Positions 42,619-50,633 of a stretch of DNA of 64,000 nucleotides are shown here, piece by piece; within the stretch, counting starts at the first letter, position 1; each line of letters opens with the position of its first letter. Position numbers and translations under genes: made by a program. The notes below the pieces were generated by a model, which was not told where the DNA came from, ran no database searches, and saw nothing but the letters and a program-made list of their open reading frames with translations. The stretch is taken from contig CAZZIP010000001.1 of the NCBI GenBank assembly GCA_964654415.1, positions 62,001 to 126,000 on the forward strand. The letters are read 5' to 3'. The DNA comes from Methylohalobius sp964654415 (GTDB lineage Bacteria > Pseudomonadota > Gammaproteobacteria > Methylococcales > Methylothermaceae).

Positions 42619-43680
42619 TTAAGCGTTGCGCAACGCCTGCATCGACTCGGAAGTGGGGGGGCATACTACGCCTCGCTCGGTCACAAGCGCCGAGATCAAT
42701 GCCGCAGGCGTCGTGTCGAATACTGGGTTCCAGGCATTTGCCAACCTCTCCCGGGACCGAAAGTAAGGTGGCAGGAGCTCGCATTCGTCGCGCTCTTCAA
42801 TTGGGATCAAGTCTCCATGGCAGAGGTCCCAGTCGATGGTGCTCGTCGGTGCCACGACCATGAAGCCGATGCCGTGGTGGCGGGCCGCCACGGCCAATTG
42901 ATAGGTGCCGATCTTGTTGGCGGTGTCACCATTGGCGGCGATCCGGTCGGCGCCGACGATCACCCATTCCACCTGTTTCTGCCGGATCAGGAACGCTGCT
43001 GCCGAATCGCAGACTAAGGTGGCCGGAATGCCGTCTTGTTCCAGTTCCCACAGGGTCAGCCGGGCTCCCTGTAGCCACGGGCGGGTTTCAGTGATGTAGA
43101 TGCGCGGCGCGGCGCCTTTCGCCTTTAAGCGTTGCCAAACCGAGCGGATGACCCCCAGGGCGGTGCCAAAACCTCCGGTGGCGAGCGATCCGGTGTTGCA
43201 ATGGGTCAAAATCCCCTTCGCGCCTGCGATCAAATCAGCTCCCAACCGCCCCATCCTATAGTTGGCAGCGATGTCTTCGGCCTGGATGGCCTGGGCTTGA
43301 GCGAGCAAATTCGGTTCGGGGTCGCCCTCGATGGCAGCGATACTCCGGCGCATCTGTGCCAAAGCCCAACCGAGGTTCACCGCAGTTGGGCGCGATCTAG
43401 CGAGTTCGTCGAGATCCTGTTCGATCAGCATCTTCCATCGATTCTGGGCCTGCCGGAAGCGCTGCCTGGCGGCCAATACCACGCCGAAAGCGGCAGCGAT
43501 GCCGATTGCCGGAGCCCCGCGCACCTGCATGGTGCGAATGGCTTCGACCACCTCTTGCGCGCTGGTGCAGAGCCGGTATTCGGTCCGCTCCGGCAGCAGG
43601 CGTTGGTCCAGCACCTCAAGCCCAGCCCCAGTCCAGACCAAAGGCCTGACCCGGTCGTAAGTCGGTAGAGAATCGTGCAT
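42619..43680 (-). CDS. mtnA: S-methyl-5-thioribose-1-phosphate isomerase
   Basis: Methionine-salvage enzyme: 5-methylthioribose 1-phosphate to the ribulose isomer. The 353-residue protein has RPLVWTGAGLEVLDQRLLPE, VRGAPAIGIAAAFGV (substrate phosphate site), ILTHCNTGSLATGGFGTALG with the catalytic Cys, and VGADRIAANGDTANKIGTY with the catalytic Asp. It overlaps no gene and is divergent from mtaD (51 bases), which acts on methylthioadenosine, so both belong to 5'-methylthioadenosine recycling. Other mtn genes are not in the window. Confidence 0.96.
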   Translation of the reverse strand: MHDSLPTYDRVRPLVWTGAGLEVLDQRLLPERTEYRLCTSAQEVVEAIRTMQVRGAPAIGIAAAFGVVLAARQRFRQAQNRWKMLIEQDLDELARSRPTAVNLGWALAQMRRSIAAIEGDPEPNLLAQAQAIQAEDIAANYRMGRLGADLIAGAKGILTHCNTGSLATGGFGTALGVIRSVWQRLKAKGAAPRIYITETRPWLQGARLTLWELEQDGIPATLVCDSAAAFLIRQKQVEWVIVGADRIAANGDTANKIGTYQLAVAARHHGIGFMVVAPTSTIDWDLCHGDLIPIEERDECELLPPYFRSRERLANAWNPVFDTTPAALISALVTERGVVCPPTSESMQALRNA

Positions 43681-43731
43681 GGTTTAAGAATTCCGTGGTA
43701 AAGTTGTTAAGCTTTAGACGCGACGCATACC

Positions 43732-45042
43732 ATGGAGTCGATCGATACGCTTATCCATGCCGGCTGGATTATACCGGTCGTTCCCCAGGGACGGCTACTG
43801 AGCGATGCCGCCATCGCCATCCGCGCCGGGCAAATCGTGGCGGTGTGCGACTACGAAGAGGCGCTGCGCCGTTTTCAGCCGGGGGAAACGGTAGATCTCC
43901 CCGACCACGCTTTGATTCCTGGCCTGGTCAACGCTCATACTCACGCCGCTATGACGTTACTGCGTGGCATCGCCGACGATCTGCCATTGATGGAATGGCT
44001 GAACGAGCACATCTGGCCGCGAGAGATGCGTTGGGTCGATGAAGGCTTCGTCCGCACCGGAACCCGTCTGGCACTGGCCGAGATGCTACGCGGTGGAATC
44101 ACTTGCTTTAGCGATATGTATTTCTATCCAGACATCGCAGCGCAGGTGGTCCGTGAGGCCGGGATGCGGGCAGCGTTGGGGTTGATCTTCGTCGATTTCC
44201 CGACCCCTTGGGCGTGTAGTCCAGAAGAATATTTCGCCAAAAATCTGGCTCTGTACCAGAATTGTCCGCAGGATGAGCAGATCACCTGGATGCTGGCACC
44301 CCATGCGCCCTATTCGGTGAGCGACGAGATGTTTCTCCGCTTAGCGAGTCTGGCCGCCGAATACGATCTTAAAGTCCACCTCCATTTACATGAAACTCGG
44401 GTCGAGATCGAAGAGAGCCTGATGCGTTACCAGGAACGTCCCTTGGCACGGATCGGGCGGCTGGGCCTGCTTAACGAGCGTCTGATTGCAGTCCACATGG
44501 TCCATTTGGAGCCTTTTGAGATCGAGCAGGTGGCCGATGCCGGTTGTGGCGTAGTGCACTGCCCGGAATCCAATCTGAAGCTGGCCAGCGGATTTTGTCC
44601 GACGGCCAAATTGAAAGCCGCCGGGATCAGAGTGGCTCTGGGCACCGATGGTCCTGCCAGCAACAATGATTTGAACATGATTGGAGAAATGCGCACTGCA
44701 GCCTTGCTCGGCAAGGGGGTCGCGGGAGATCCGGAGGCCCTGGCGGCAGATCAGGTGCTGGCCATGGCGACCATCGAGGGAGCACGGGTGCTGGGGTTGG
44801 ATTCCAGAATCGGCTCGCTGGAACCCGGCAAATGGGCAGACCTGGTCGCAATCGATCTGTCCTTGCCTGAGACCCTGCCGGTGTATGACCCCGTCTCCCA
44901 GATTGTCTATGCAGCAGGTCGGCATCAGGTGACCGACGTCTGGATCGGTGGCCAGAGACTGCTTAAGAACCGCTGCCTGACCTCCCTGGACTGGCTTGCG
45001 CTGCGTGCCGAAGTCGCGGCTTGGCAAGCCCGTTTGGCTTAA
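43732..45042 (+). CDS. mtaD: 5-methylthioadenosine/S-adenosylhomocysteine deaminase
   Basis: Amidohydrolase of the TRZ/ATZ group that deaminates methylthioadenosine or S-adenosylhomocysteine. The 436-residue protein has IDTLIHAGWIIPVVPQGRLL at the N-terminus, the metal motif LVNAHTHAAMTLLRG, HLHLHETRVEIEES, HMVHLEPFEIEQVADAGCGV, HCPESNLKLASGFCP and LGTDGPASNNDLNM with the last metal Asp. The order mtaD-ubiG-mupP-yciK equals that of pseudomonads, where this gene product was characterised. ubiG starts 18 bases downstream. Confidence 0.94.
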   Translation: MESIDTLIHAGWIIPVVPQGRLLSDAAIAIRAGQIVAVCDYEEALRRFQPGETVDLPDHALIPGLVNAHTHAAMTLLRGIADDLPLMEWLNEHIWPREMRWVDEGFVRTGTRLALAEMLRGGITCFSDMYFYPDIAAQVVREAGMRAALGLIFVDFPTPWACSPEEYFAKNLALYQNCPQDEQITWMLAPHAPYSVSDEMFLRLASLAAEYDLKVHLHLHETRVEIEESLMRYQERPLARIGRLGLLNERLIAVHMVHLEPFEIEQVADAGCGVVHCPESNLKLASGFCPTAKLKAAGIRVALGTDGPASNNDLNMIGEMRTAALLGKGVAGDPEALAADQVLAMATIEGARVLGLDSRIGSLEPGKWADLVAIDLSLPETLPVYDPVSQIVYAAGRHQVTDVWIGGQRLLKNRCLTSLDWLALRAEVAAWQARLA

Positions 45043-45060
45043 CTCAAAAACCACGAAGCT

Positions 45061-45771
45061 ATGAACGCATCTGATAACGCCCATCTCGAAGAAATCGCTA
45101 AGTTTTCTGCCAAAGCCGAGCGGTGGTGGGATCCGAGCGGTGAACTGCGTACCCTGCATCAGGTCAACCCTTTGCGGATCCGCTTCATCCGCGAATTTTG
45201 CCCAATCCAGGGCCAAAGAATCATAGATGTCGGCTGCGGTGGTGGGATCTTGAGCGAAGCGCTGGCCCGGGAAGGGGCAGAGGTCCTAGGGATAGATTTG
45301 GCGGAAGAACTTTTGGAAGTGGCGAGATTACACGCCTTGGAGCAAGGAGTAAAGACGGTCCGCTATGAAAATACCAGTGCCGAATCCATAGCCGAACGAG
45401 AGCCGGAAAGCTTTGATGTGGTTACCTGTATGGAGATGCTCGAACACGTGCCGCGACCTGCCGCCGTAGTGAGGGCTTTGGCACGGCTGGTCAAACCCGG
45501 AGGCCGAGTATTCTTATCCACTTTGAACCGGAATCTGAAAGCTTATCTGTTTGCCATCATAGGCGCCGAGTACATTTTGGGGCTGATTCCGAAAGGAACC
45601 CACCGGTATGAAAAATTCATCCGTCCGTCGGAACTGACCGCTTGGGCGCGGGCGGTAAATCTCAAGCCGCTCGGCATTCGCGGCATCGAATACCATCCCT
45701 TAAGCCGCAGGTTCCGGTTGGGGTCCGATATCGCCGTCAATTACCTGATGGCCTTTGAGAAAGAATCGTGA
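45061..45771 (+). CDS. ubiG: Ubiquinone O-methyltransferase
   Basis: SAM-dependent O-methyltransferase for both O-methylations in ubiquinone synthesis. The 236-residue protein has the family motifs EIAKFSAKAERWWDPSGELR, RIIDVGCGGGILSEALAREG (SAM site), DVVTCMEMLEHVPRP and FLSTLNRNLKAYLFAIIGAE. GTHRYEKFIRPSEL is also typical. Its stop overlaps the mupP start by 4 bases. Confidence 0.97.
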   Translation: MNASDNAHLEEIAKFSAKAERWWDPSGELRTLHQVNPLRIRFIREFCPIQGQRIIDVGCGGGILSEALAREGAEVLGIDLAEELLEVARLHALEQGVKTVRYENTSAESIAEREPESFDVVTCMEMLEHVPRPAAVVRALARLVKPGGRVFLSTLNRNLKAYLFAIIGAEYILGLIPKGTHRYEKFIRPSELTAWARAVNLKPLGIRGIEYHPLSRRFRLGSDIAVNYLMAFEKES

Positions 45772-46445
45772 ATCGAGCACGCTGCATTTTGTTCGACCTC
45801 GATGGCACTTTGCTGGATACGCTTCCAGATCTGGCCTTTGCCCTCAATACGGTGCTGGCGGAGGAAGGTCTGGAACCTTTGCCGCTTCAGGTGATCCGCC
45901 CGGCGATCTCGCACGGCGCACAAGCTCTGCTGCGGTTAGGATTCGGGGAAGTTCAGGATCAAGCGGCGGCCGACCGCCGGGTGGCCCGATTATTGGCCGT
46001 CTATCAGCAGCATTTGGCCGACAATACCAGGCTATTCGACGGGATGGCCGAAGTGTTGGAAACGATCGAGTCCCAGGGAAAGGTATGGGGAGTGGTGACC
46101 AGCAAGCGCCGCTGCCTGACTTTGCCGCTGTTGGAACGGCTCGACCTCCGGCAGCGGGTTGCCTGTGTCGTCTGTGGTGACGATACTGTCTATGGCAAGC
46201 CTCACCCTGATCCGCTGTGGCTGGCTTGCCGGATGGCGAGGGTGGAACCTGCCGAATGCCTCTACATAGGAGATGCCAGAAGCGACATTGAAGCCGGCAG
46301 GCGTGCTGGGATGCGGACGCTGGTGGCCCGCTACGGCTATCTGGCTCCGGATGCTCGCCCAGAACTCTGGGGGGGCGACGCCGTAGTGGACAAGCCCGAG
46401 CAACTTGTCCAGCTGCTCCACGATGGGTTATGCGAGGTCCGCTAA
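45768..46445 (+). CDS. mupP: N-acetylmuramic acid 6-phosphate phosphatase / HAD phosphatase
   Basis: HAD-IA phosphatase of 225 residues. Motifs: CILFDLDGTLLDTLPDLAFA (nucleophile Asp), VVTSKRRC (motif II Ser/Thr), GKPHPDPL (Lys) and YIGDARSDIEAGRRAGM (acidic pair). It is near to phosphoglycolate phosphatase Gph, but the position between ubiG and a YciK-type SDR is that of Pseudomonas MupP, which dephosphorylates MurNAc 6-phosphate in peptidoglycan recycling. Gph remains possible. Overlaps ubiG by 4 bases; yciK follows 3 bases later. Confidence 0.85.
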   Translation: MNRARCILFDLDGTLLDTLPDLAFALNTVLAEEGLEPLPLQVIRPAISHGAQALLRLGFGEVQDQAAADRRVARLLAVYQQHLADNTRLFDGMAEVLETIESQGKVWGVVTSKRRCLTLPLLERLDLRQRVACVVCGDDTVYGKPHPDPLWLACRMARVEPAECLYIGDARSDIEAGRRAGMRTLVARYGYLAPDARPELWGGDAVVDKPEQLVQLLHDGLCEVR

Positions 46446-46448
46446 GCT

Positions 46449-47228
46449 ATGGAACGCCTGAATTTGCCGGAGCTGGCCGAAAATAGTTTGGCCGAACGGG
46501 TGTTCTTGATCACGGGAGCTGCGGGAGCTTTGGGTAGGGTGGCGGCTAGGGCTTGCGCTGCGGCAGGAGGGCGGCTGATCTTGCTGGACAGAGATGTGGC
46601 GGGGCTGGAAACGCTCCGCGACGAAATTTTGACAGACCTGCCCGACGCTGATCTCGCCTTGTTCCCCATGGACCTGGCGGGAGCTGTGCCTGAACATTAC
46701 CGCCAGCTTGCCGAGACTTTAGGCCGTTATACCACTTTCCTGCACGGAATCCTCCACAATGCAGCTCGGCTGGATTTTCTGGAGCCTTTGGAGTGCCTTT
46801 CGCCGGAGCGCTGGTTTCATACCCTTCAGGTCAATCTCAACGCGCCGTACTTATTGACCTGGGCCTTGTTTCCGCTTCTGAAGCGCAGCGGAGATGCTTC
46901 GGTGGTGTTCACCTCCGATTCGGCCGCCCGTAAGGCGAACGCCTACTGGGGTGCCTATGGGGTATCCAAAGTAGGGCTGGAGGCTTTTGCTCGGATTCTG
47001 GCTAAGGAGTGGGAATCGGCCGGTATCCTGCGCGCCCATATCTTGGTGCCGGGACCGGTGTGCACGCCGATCCGACGCCGAGCTTTTCCAGGCGAGATGG
47101 AAAATCGCTTGACTCTGCCACAATCCTTAGCAAAATTGTATGTTTATCTGCTTGGCCCGGCGAGCCGTGGCCAGAGTGGACATACTTATATTTATCAGGA
47201 TGAATGGCATGTACTACGGTCAAGGTGA
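46449..47228 (+). CDS. yciK: YciK-type short-chain dehydrogenase
   Basis: NAD(P)-dependent oxidoreductase of the YciK group, 259 residues, substrate unknown. The cofactor motif is FLITGAAGALGRVAARACA; the Asn-Asn-Ala motif is ILHNAARLDFLEPLE; the catalytic residues lie in VVFTSDSAARKANAYWGAYG and the Tyr-x3-Lys of YGVSKVGLEAF. In pseudomonads it is likewise downstream of mupP. The 3' end overlaps sufT by 29 bases. Confidence 0.9.
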   Translation: MERLNLPELAENSLAERVFLITGAAGALGRVAARACAAAGGRLILLDRDVAGLETLRDEILTDLPDADLALFPMDLAGAVPEHYRQLAETLGRYTTFLHGILHNAARLDFLEPLECLSPERWFHTLQVNLNAPYLLTWALFPLLKRSGDASVVFTSDSAARKANAYWGAYGVSKVGLEAFARILAKEWESAGILRAHILVPGPVCTPIRRRAFPGEMENRLTLPQSLAKLYVYLLGPASRGQSGHTYIYQDEWHVLRSR

Positions 47229-47763
47229 AAGTGTTTTGCTTCAGCGAGATGTAGAGGCTATCCGGGTTCCAGACGGTGCCCCGCTCAGCTTGCACAAGGA
47301 TGAGCTCGTCATCATTTATCAGGCGCTCGGCGGTAGTTATACCGTGTTGACCGAGGATGGCACCATGGCCAGAATTAGCGCCAATGACGCCGACGCCTTG
47401 GGAAAAGAACCGCCGGTGGTCGCCGATCTCAAGGAGGGAACCGACCCGGAAACGGTCAAGCACAACGTGTGGCAGGTGTTGAAGACGGTTTATGATCCGG
47501 AAATCCCGGTCAATATCGTCGACTTGGGATTAGTCTACCACGTCCGCGTGACTCCGATAGAGGAGGGCAATAACCAGGTCGAGATCATCATGACCCTCAC
47601 CGCGCCAGGTTGTGGCATGGGACCAATCATCCAGCAGGACGTGGAAATGTTGGTCAAAAGTTTGCCAGGAGTGGCGCAGGTCACAGTAGAGATAGTCTTC
47701 GATCCGCCCTGGTCGCGAGATATGATGTCGGAGGCGGCCAAGCTACGCTTGGGAATGATATAA
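47200..47763 (+). CDS. sufT: Fe-S assembly protein SufT (MIP18/DUF59 family)
   Basis: Auxiliary maturation factor for iron-sulfur proteins. The 187-residue protein has an N-terminal extension (LLQRDVEAIRVPDGAPLSLH, LHKDELVIIYQALGGSYTVL) specific to SufT and a C-terminal MIP18 domain with VYDPEIPVNIVDLGLVYHV, LTAPGCGMGPIIQQDVEML and VEIVFDPPWSRDMMS. The conserved Cys of APGCGMG is present. The ATG at 47200 (or 47209) lies inside the end of yciK, which implies translational coupling. No suf operon genes are adjacent. Confidence 0.92.
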   Translation: MNGMYYGQGESVLLQRDVEAIRVPDGAPLSLHKDELVIIYQALGGSYTVLTEDGTMARISANDADALGKEPPVVADLKEGTDPETVKHNVWQVLKTVYDPEIPVNIVDLGLVYHVRVTPIEEGNNQVEIIMTLTAPGCGMGPIIQQDVEMLVKSLPGVAQVTVEIVFDPPWSRDMMSEAAKLRLGMI

Positions 47764-47849
47764 GAAATACGCCTCGGCAAGAGCCTAGGGGATTGTCAAT
47801 TTTCTGAAGTATCCTTTTCTAAGACTTTGTTTTGCCTTAATTAAAAAGT

Positions 47850-47865
47850 TGGCACGATATTAGCT
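47850..47865 (+). promoter_or_regulatory. Sigma-54 promoter upstream of the diguanylate cyclase
   Basis: TGGCACG-ATAT-TAGCT compared with the consensus TGGCACG-N4-TTGCW has a single mismatch (A for the second T of TTGC). It is 40 bases before the ATG at 47906, giving a leader of about 30 bases. I see no TGT-N10-ACA (NifA-type) sites in the 90 bases upstream, so a different enhancer-binding protein may act here. Confidence 0.65.
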
Positions 47866-47905
47866 AGTACCTGCTCCAGAATAAAAAATAACAACGAGGC
47901 AAGTC

Positions 47906-48832
47906 ATGTGGCAGGAGCAGGCCAAGCTAGCAGTCATCGACAATCCAGTTTTTGGTCAGCAAATCGAGACGCTAGGACAAGCTCAGCGTCTTGAGTTGCT
48001 CGCTTTACTGCAAACCACTTTGGCGGTGGATCGGCTGCTCGAGCTATTCAGCTTAGAAGTCCAACGCTGGATACCCCACGATGGCTTTCGGTACTGCAAT
48101 AGGCAAGCAGGGTTGGAAGTGCAATTCGGCAGAAAAGCATCCCACCGCTGTCATTACCGCTTGACTTTGGAAGATCAAGACTTAGGCGAATTGAGTTTGC
48201 TGCGCCGTAAGCGCTTCAGCGAACAAGAACTCATGGCGCTTGAGTCTTTGCTCTGTTGCCTGATTTACCCTTTGCGCAATGCCTTGTTGTATCATCAGGC
48301 GCTGCAGTCTACCTACACCGATTCTTTGACTGGAGTATACAACCGTACCGCTTTGCATAAGGCCTTCGATCGCGAGTGGAAGCTTGCCAGACGGCAGCGT
48401 GCACCTCTATCTATCTTGATTTTGGATATTGACTACTTCAAGAAGATCAACGATACCTATGGTCATGCTGCTGGTGATAAGGTTTTGATCAAGATTGCTG
48501 ATTGTCTGCGGAAGACGGTTCGATCTAGCGATATGATCTTTCGTTATGGCGGGGAGGAATTCGTGATTCTGCTCAGTAATACTCACCCGGAGGGAGCGGA
48601 TTTGCTGGCGGAAAGGTTGCGCCGGGCAATTCGCGGCATAGATTGCACGGACGTTGCCCCTGGACTTTGCATCACCACGAGCATCGGGGTAGCGTCCCTG
48701 GATCATCCAGAAGAGACCGCGGAGCAGCTGTTCAAGCGTGCCGACGATGCGCTGTATCAGGCCAAACGCCGGGGGCGAGATCAGGTCGTGATCGCCTCAC
48801 GCAGCGGCCATTCTCTCGGTGCACATGGCTAA
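47906..48832 (+). CDS. Diguanylate cyclase (GGDEF)
   Basis: Makes cyclic-di-GMP from GTP. The 308-residue soluble protein has an N-terminal region (1-130) of GAF-like character (RLLELFSLEVQRWIPHDGFR, FGRKASHRCHYRLTLEDQDL) and a GGDEF domain (137-300) with DSLTGVYNRTALHK, the metal Asp in LDIDYFKKINDTYGH, an active GGEEF (215-219) and an RxxD inhibitory site (RSSD 206-209) five residues before it. No membrane segment. A sigma-54 promoter precedes it, and draT, whose operon also has a sigma-54 promoter, is convergent 73 bases downstream. Its output pathway is unknown. Confidence 0.93.
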   Translation: MWQEQAKLAVIDNPVFGQQIETLGQAQRLELLALLQTTLAVDRLLELFSLEVQRWIPHDGFRYCNRQAGLEVQFGRKASHRCHYRLTLEDQDLGELSLLRRKRFSEQELMALESLLCCLIYPLRNALLYHQALQSTYTDSLTGVYNRTALHKAFDREWKLARRQRAPLSILILDIDYFKKINDTYGHAAGDKVLIKIADCLRKTVRSSDMIFRYGGEEFVILLSNTHPEGADLLAERLRRAIRGIDCTDVAPGLCITTSIGVASLDHPEETAEQLFKRADDALYQAKRRGRDQVVIASRSGHSLGAHG

Positions 48833-48905
48833 CTAGGTGGCTGCTCTTGAGCGCTGCGGTCAAAGGCAGGTGGCTTGCTACGCCGTCCTGGTTTTGTGCC
48901 GGCTT

Positions 48906-49715
48906 TTAAAAATAGCTCACCTCGACGCGGTATTCGCCGCCGATGACCAGGTATTCGGCTTCGCCTTGGAGCGGGTGGTGCGGCAAGAGGTCGTTGAAGA
49001 ACAAGATCTTCACTACCGGTACCTGGGCAGTGAGGATAAAATCGCCAAAACAGCCTGCGGTTTCGCGCGAGGCCGAAAACGAGACCAAGTTGTTGAGCCG
49101 CAAAGTAGCGGTGCGGCCAGCGCGCGGGCCGACCGGCCGGTGCTCGTCAAAGCGGTTCTCGCCGCGGTAAAGGGTGACGTGGCGCCGCGCTGGAATTTTG
49201 AAGCGGGCGATGACCCATTGGCAGAATTCGTATAGCAGGTCCAATTGGGCGTTGATACTGTTGTTGTGGAAGCGGCTGGCCATTTTCTCTTCGATGTAGG
49301 TAATCCAGGCTGGGGAAGGAAAGCGGGTGAGCGGCTCCTTGTGAAACGTTGGGAAAAGGCCGAAGCGGCTTTCCACCCAACCCTTGAGAACCGCCCCCTG
49401 GGGGCTATTGGAATCCATCCCCCAGCCGGCGAGCAGCTTGAGGTAACTGGAACGGAAGCGCCGCCCTTTCCTACTTGGCTCCGAGCGTCTGCCATCCAGG
49501 TCAAAGGCGACTGCCAAGTAGTCTTGGAAGATCCCGGCGGCTTGGCTTAGCTCCGAACAGTACTTAAGCTGGTTAAACAGCCCAGGATGCATCTCGCGCA
49601 CGCCGCTGATATGGATCGGCAGGGGATGATCGTTGAAGGCGCAGCTTGCGATCAACCCCGTCGGCAAGCCGACCAAGTTGGTGCTGTGGCCGGTCAGAGG
49701 CAGATCTTGCGACAC
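48906..49715 (-). CDS. draT: NAD(+)-dinitrogen-reductase ADP-ribosyltransferase
   Basis: Switches nitrogenase off by ADP-ribosylating an arginine of the Fe protein NifH when fixed nitrogen or darkness/energy limitation appears. The 269-residue protein follows the known DraT sequence pattern closely: GHSTNLVGLPTGLIAS (9-24), FRSSYLKLLAGWGMDSNSPQ, GAVLKGWVESRFGLFPTFHK, SRFHNNSINAQLDLLYEFCQ, TLYRGENRF (Arg184), NNLVSFS (212-214) and GEAEYLVIGGEY (Glu252/254). The Arg, Ser-x-Ser and Glu-x-Glu segments recall the R-S-E ADP-ribosyltransferase core. Start is GTG, 6 bases after the receiver gene. No draG or nif gene is in the window. Confidence 0.93.
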   Translation of the reverse strand: MSQDLPLTGHSTNLVGLPTGLIASCAFNDHPLPIHISGVREMHPGLFNQLKYCSELSQAAGIFQDYLAVAFDLDGRRSEPSRKGRRFRSSYLKLLAGWGMDSNSPQGAVLKGWVESRFGLFPTFHKEPLTRFPSPAWITYIEEKMASRFHNNSINAQLDLLYEFCQWVIARFKIPARRHVTLYRGENRFDEHRPVGPRAGRTATLRLNNLVSFSASRETAGCFGDFILTAQVPVVKILFFNDLLPHHPLQGEAEYLVIGGEYRVEVSYF

Positions 49716-49721
49716 TTTGCC

Positions 49722-50150
49722 TTAGCCTGCCGGCAGGATGGGAAGGCCCAGATCGGCCCGGCGGCCCAAAAGCAAATCGACCTTGCGGCGGGTTTTTTCG
49801 ATCGTCAAGGGTTTGCTCAGGACAGCGTCGGCGCCGTTTTGCAAACATTCCCGGACCAAACGCTCTTGGGCCGAATCTGCCACCAGCACGATCTTGAGCG
49901 GTCCCAACCGGAAGCGGATCTCGGTGAGAACCTCTGTGCCTTGCGCCGCGACGATCCCAAGCCCAAGCAGCAACAGGTCCGGCTTGAAGCGCTCAGCCCT
50001 GGCATAGGCGGCCGCCAAGTTTGGAAAGGCATGGGTTTCGATCTCGTCGAACAGCATGAACTGCAGCGCTTGGCGCGTGATCTCGTCCTCGTCCACCACA
50101 AACACCCGCCTTTTATCCACCGCTTTGGCGCTGTCCACTCCGATCTGCAT
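49722..50150 (-). CDS. Degenerate response-regulator receiver protein upstream of draT
   Basis: A 142-residue stand-alone receiver domain. The acidic pocket is present (VDEDE, Asp20-Glu21-Asp22), as are Ser93 (LVADS) and the conserved Lys113 (LSKP). The phospho-acceptor position, expected in PDLLLLD, reads Gly63 (PDLLLLGLGI), so standard phosphorylation seems impossible. It likely works as a pseudo-receiver in protein-protein contact. The ATG at 50150 is chosen because GGGGGACCTG precedes it and the domain starts right after; the longer frame to 50315 would cross the promoter. It is the first gene of a two-gene operon with draT behind a sigma-54 promoter. Confidence 0.85.
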   Translation of the reverse strand: MQIGVDSAKAVDKRRVFVVDEDEITRQALQFMLFDEIETHAFPNLAAAYARAERFKPDLLLLGLGIVAAQGTEVLTEIRFRLGPLKIVLVADSAQERLVRECLQNGADAVLSKPLTIEKTRRKVDLLLGRRADLGLPILPAG

Positions 50151-50188
50151 CAGGTCCCCCGTTGAGCTTCTTGCTGTGCCCAGAGTCG

Positions 50189-50204
50189 AGCAAACTTCGT
50201 TCCA
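50189..50204 (-). promoter_or_regulatory. Sigma-54 promoter of the receiver-draT operon
   Basis: The minus strand reads TGGAACG-AAGT-TTGCT, one mismatch (A for C) from TGGCACG-N4-TTGCW. It lies 39 bases before the receiver ATG. Two exact NifA-type sites lie upstream at 50237 and 50266, which strongly supports nitrogen-dependent control. Confidence 0.78.
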
Positions 50205-50236
50205 TCCCCATCCGACCGGTGCGGTCGCCATCGGCT

Positions 50237-50252
50237 TGTCCCGTTTGCGACA
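50237..50252 (-). promoter_or_regulatory. NifA-type upstream activator site 1
   Basis: TGT-N10-ACA (TGTCCCGTTTGCGACA, a self-inverting motif). It is centred about 67 bases upstream of the start point predicted from the sigma-54 promoter at 50189-50204. Confidence 0.7.
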
Positions 50253-50265
50253 AATTGGCTGCCTT

Positions 50266-50281
50266 TGTCTTGTTTGCAACA
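50266..50281 (-). promoter_or_regulatory. NifA-type upstream activator site 2
   Basis: TGT-N10-ACA (TGTCTTGTTTGCAACA), 29 bases from site 1, about three helical turns. It shares the core GTTTGC with site 1. A third, imperfect copy (TGT-N10-ACT) starts 31 bases further at 50297-50312. Confidence 0.7.
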
Positions 50282-50312
50282 GCCCTACCGTCGGGTTGTC
50301 AAATGCATAACT

Positions 50313-50556
50313 CATAACTATATTCCCAACTGCTTGAGCCTAGCCGTCTCCTCAGCCGATACTTGTGTTGCCCGGCCGGTTTCGGCCTGCGCACGCTGGC
50401 GGAAGTGCGTCTACGATAAAGCTGACAGAGCACCATGCGCATCTGGCCAGGAAAATACTTAAGGTTGCGGTCGCACTTCTTGAGGGTGCGTCACAATCCG
50501 GTTACGTTGGCGTGGGTAACCAAAAGCGAAGCCATATGTTAAGTTTTTGATTTAAC
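50313..50556. other. Intergenic stretch between the draT control region and tRNA-Arg
   Basis: No gene that I can support. On the minus strand a short frame at about 50327-50419 ends AETGRATQVSAEETARLKQL, which has a protein-like look but no start and no recognised family; it may be the tail of a lost gene. Confidence 0.3.
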
Positions 50557-50633
50557 TGGCGCCCCGGACACGACTTGAACGTGTGACCTTCCCCTTAGGA
50601 GGGGGATGCTCTGTCCTGCTGAGCTACCGGGGC
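50557..50633 (-). tRNA. tRNA-Arg (CCU)
   Basis: A 77-nt cloverleaf on the minus strand with encoded CCA. Acceptor GCCCCGG pairs with CCGGGGC; D-arm AGCTCAGCAGGACAGAGC; the anticodon stem-loop TCCCCCTCCTAAGGGGA carries anticodon CCT (reads AGG); the T-arm is CACACGTTCAAGTCGTG. A TACAAT box on the minus strand about 20 bases upstream may be its -10. No phage or integrase genes flank it. Confidence 0.94.

Noticed and set aside
47764..47905. NifA sites upstream of the diguanylate cyclase
   Set aside because: TGT motifs are present but none has ACA at the correct distance; only the sigma-54 box is supported.
50189..50204. Alternative sigma-54 box GGGCACAGCAAGAAGC near 50166-50184
   Set aside because: The GG and GC elements are one base too far apart; the box at 50189-50204 fits better.
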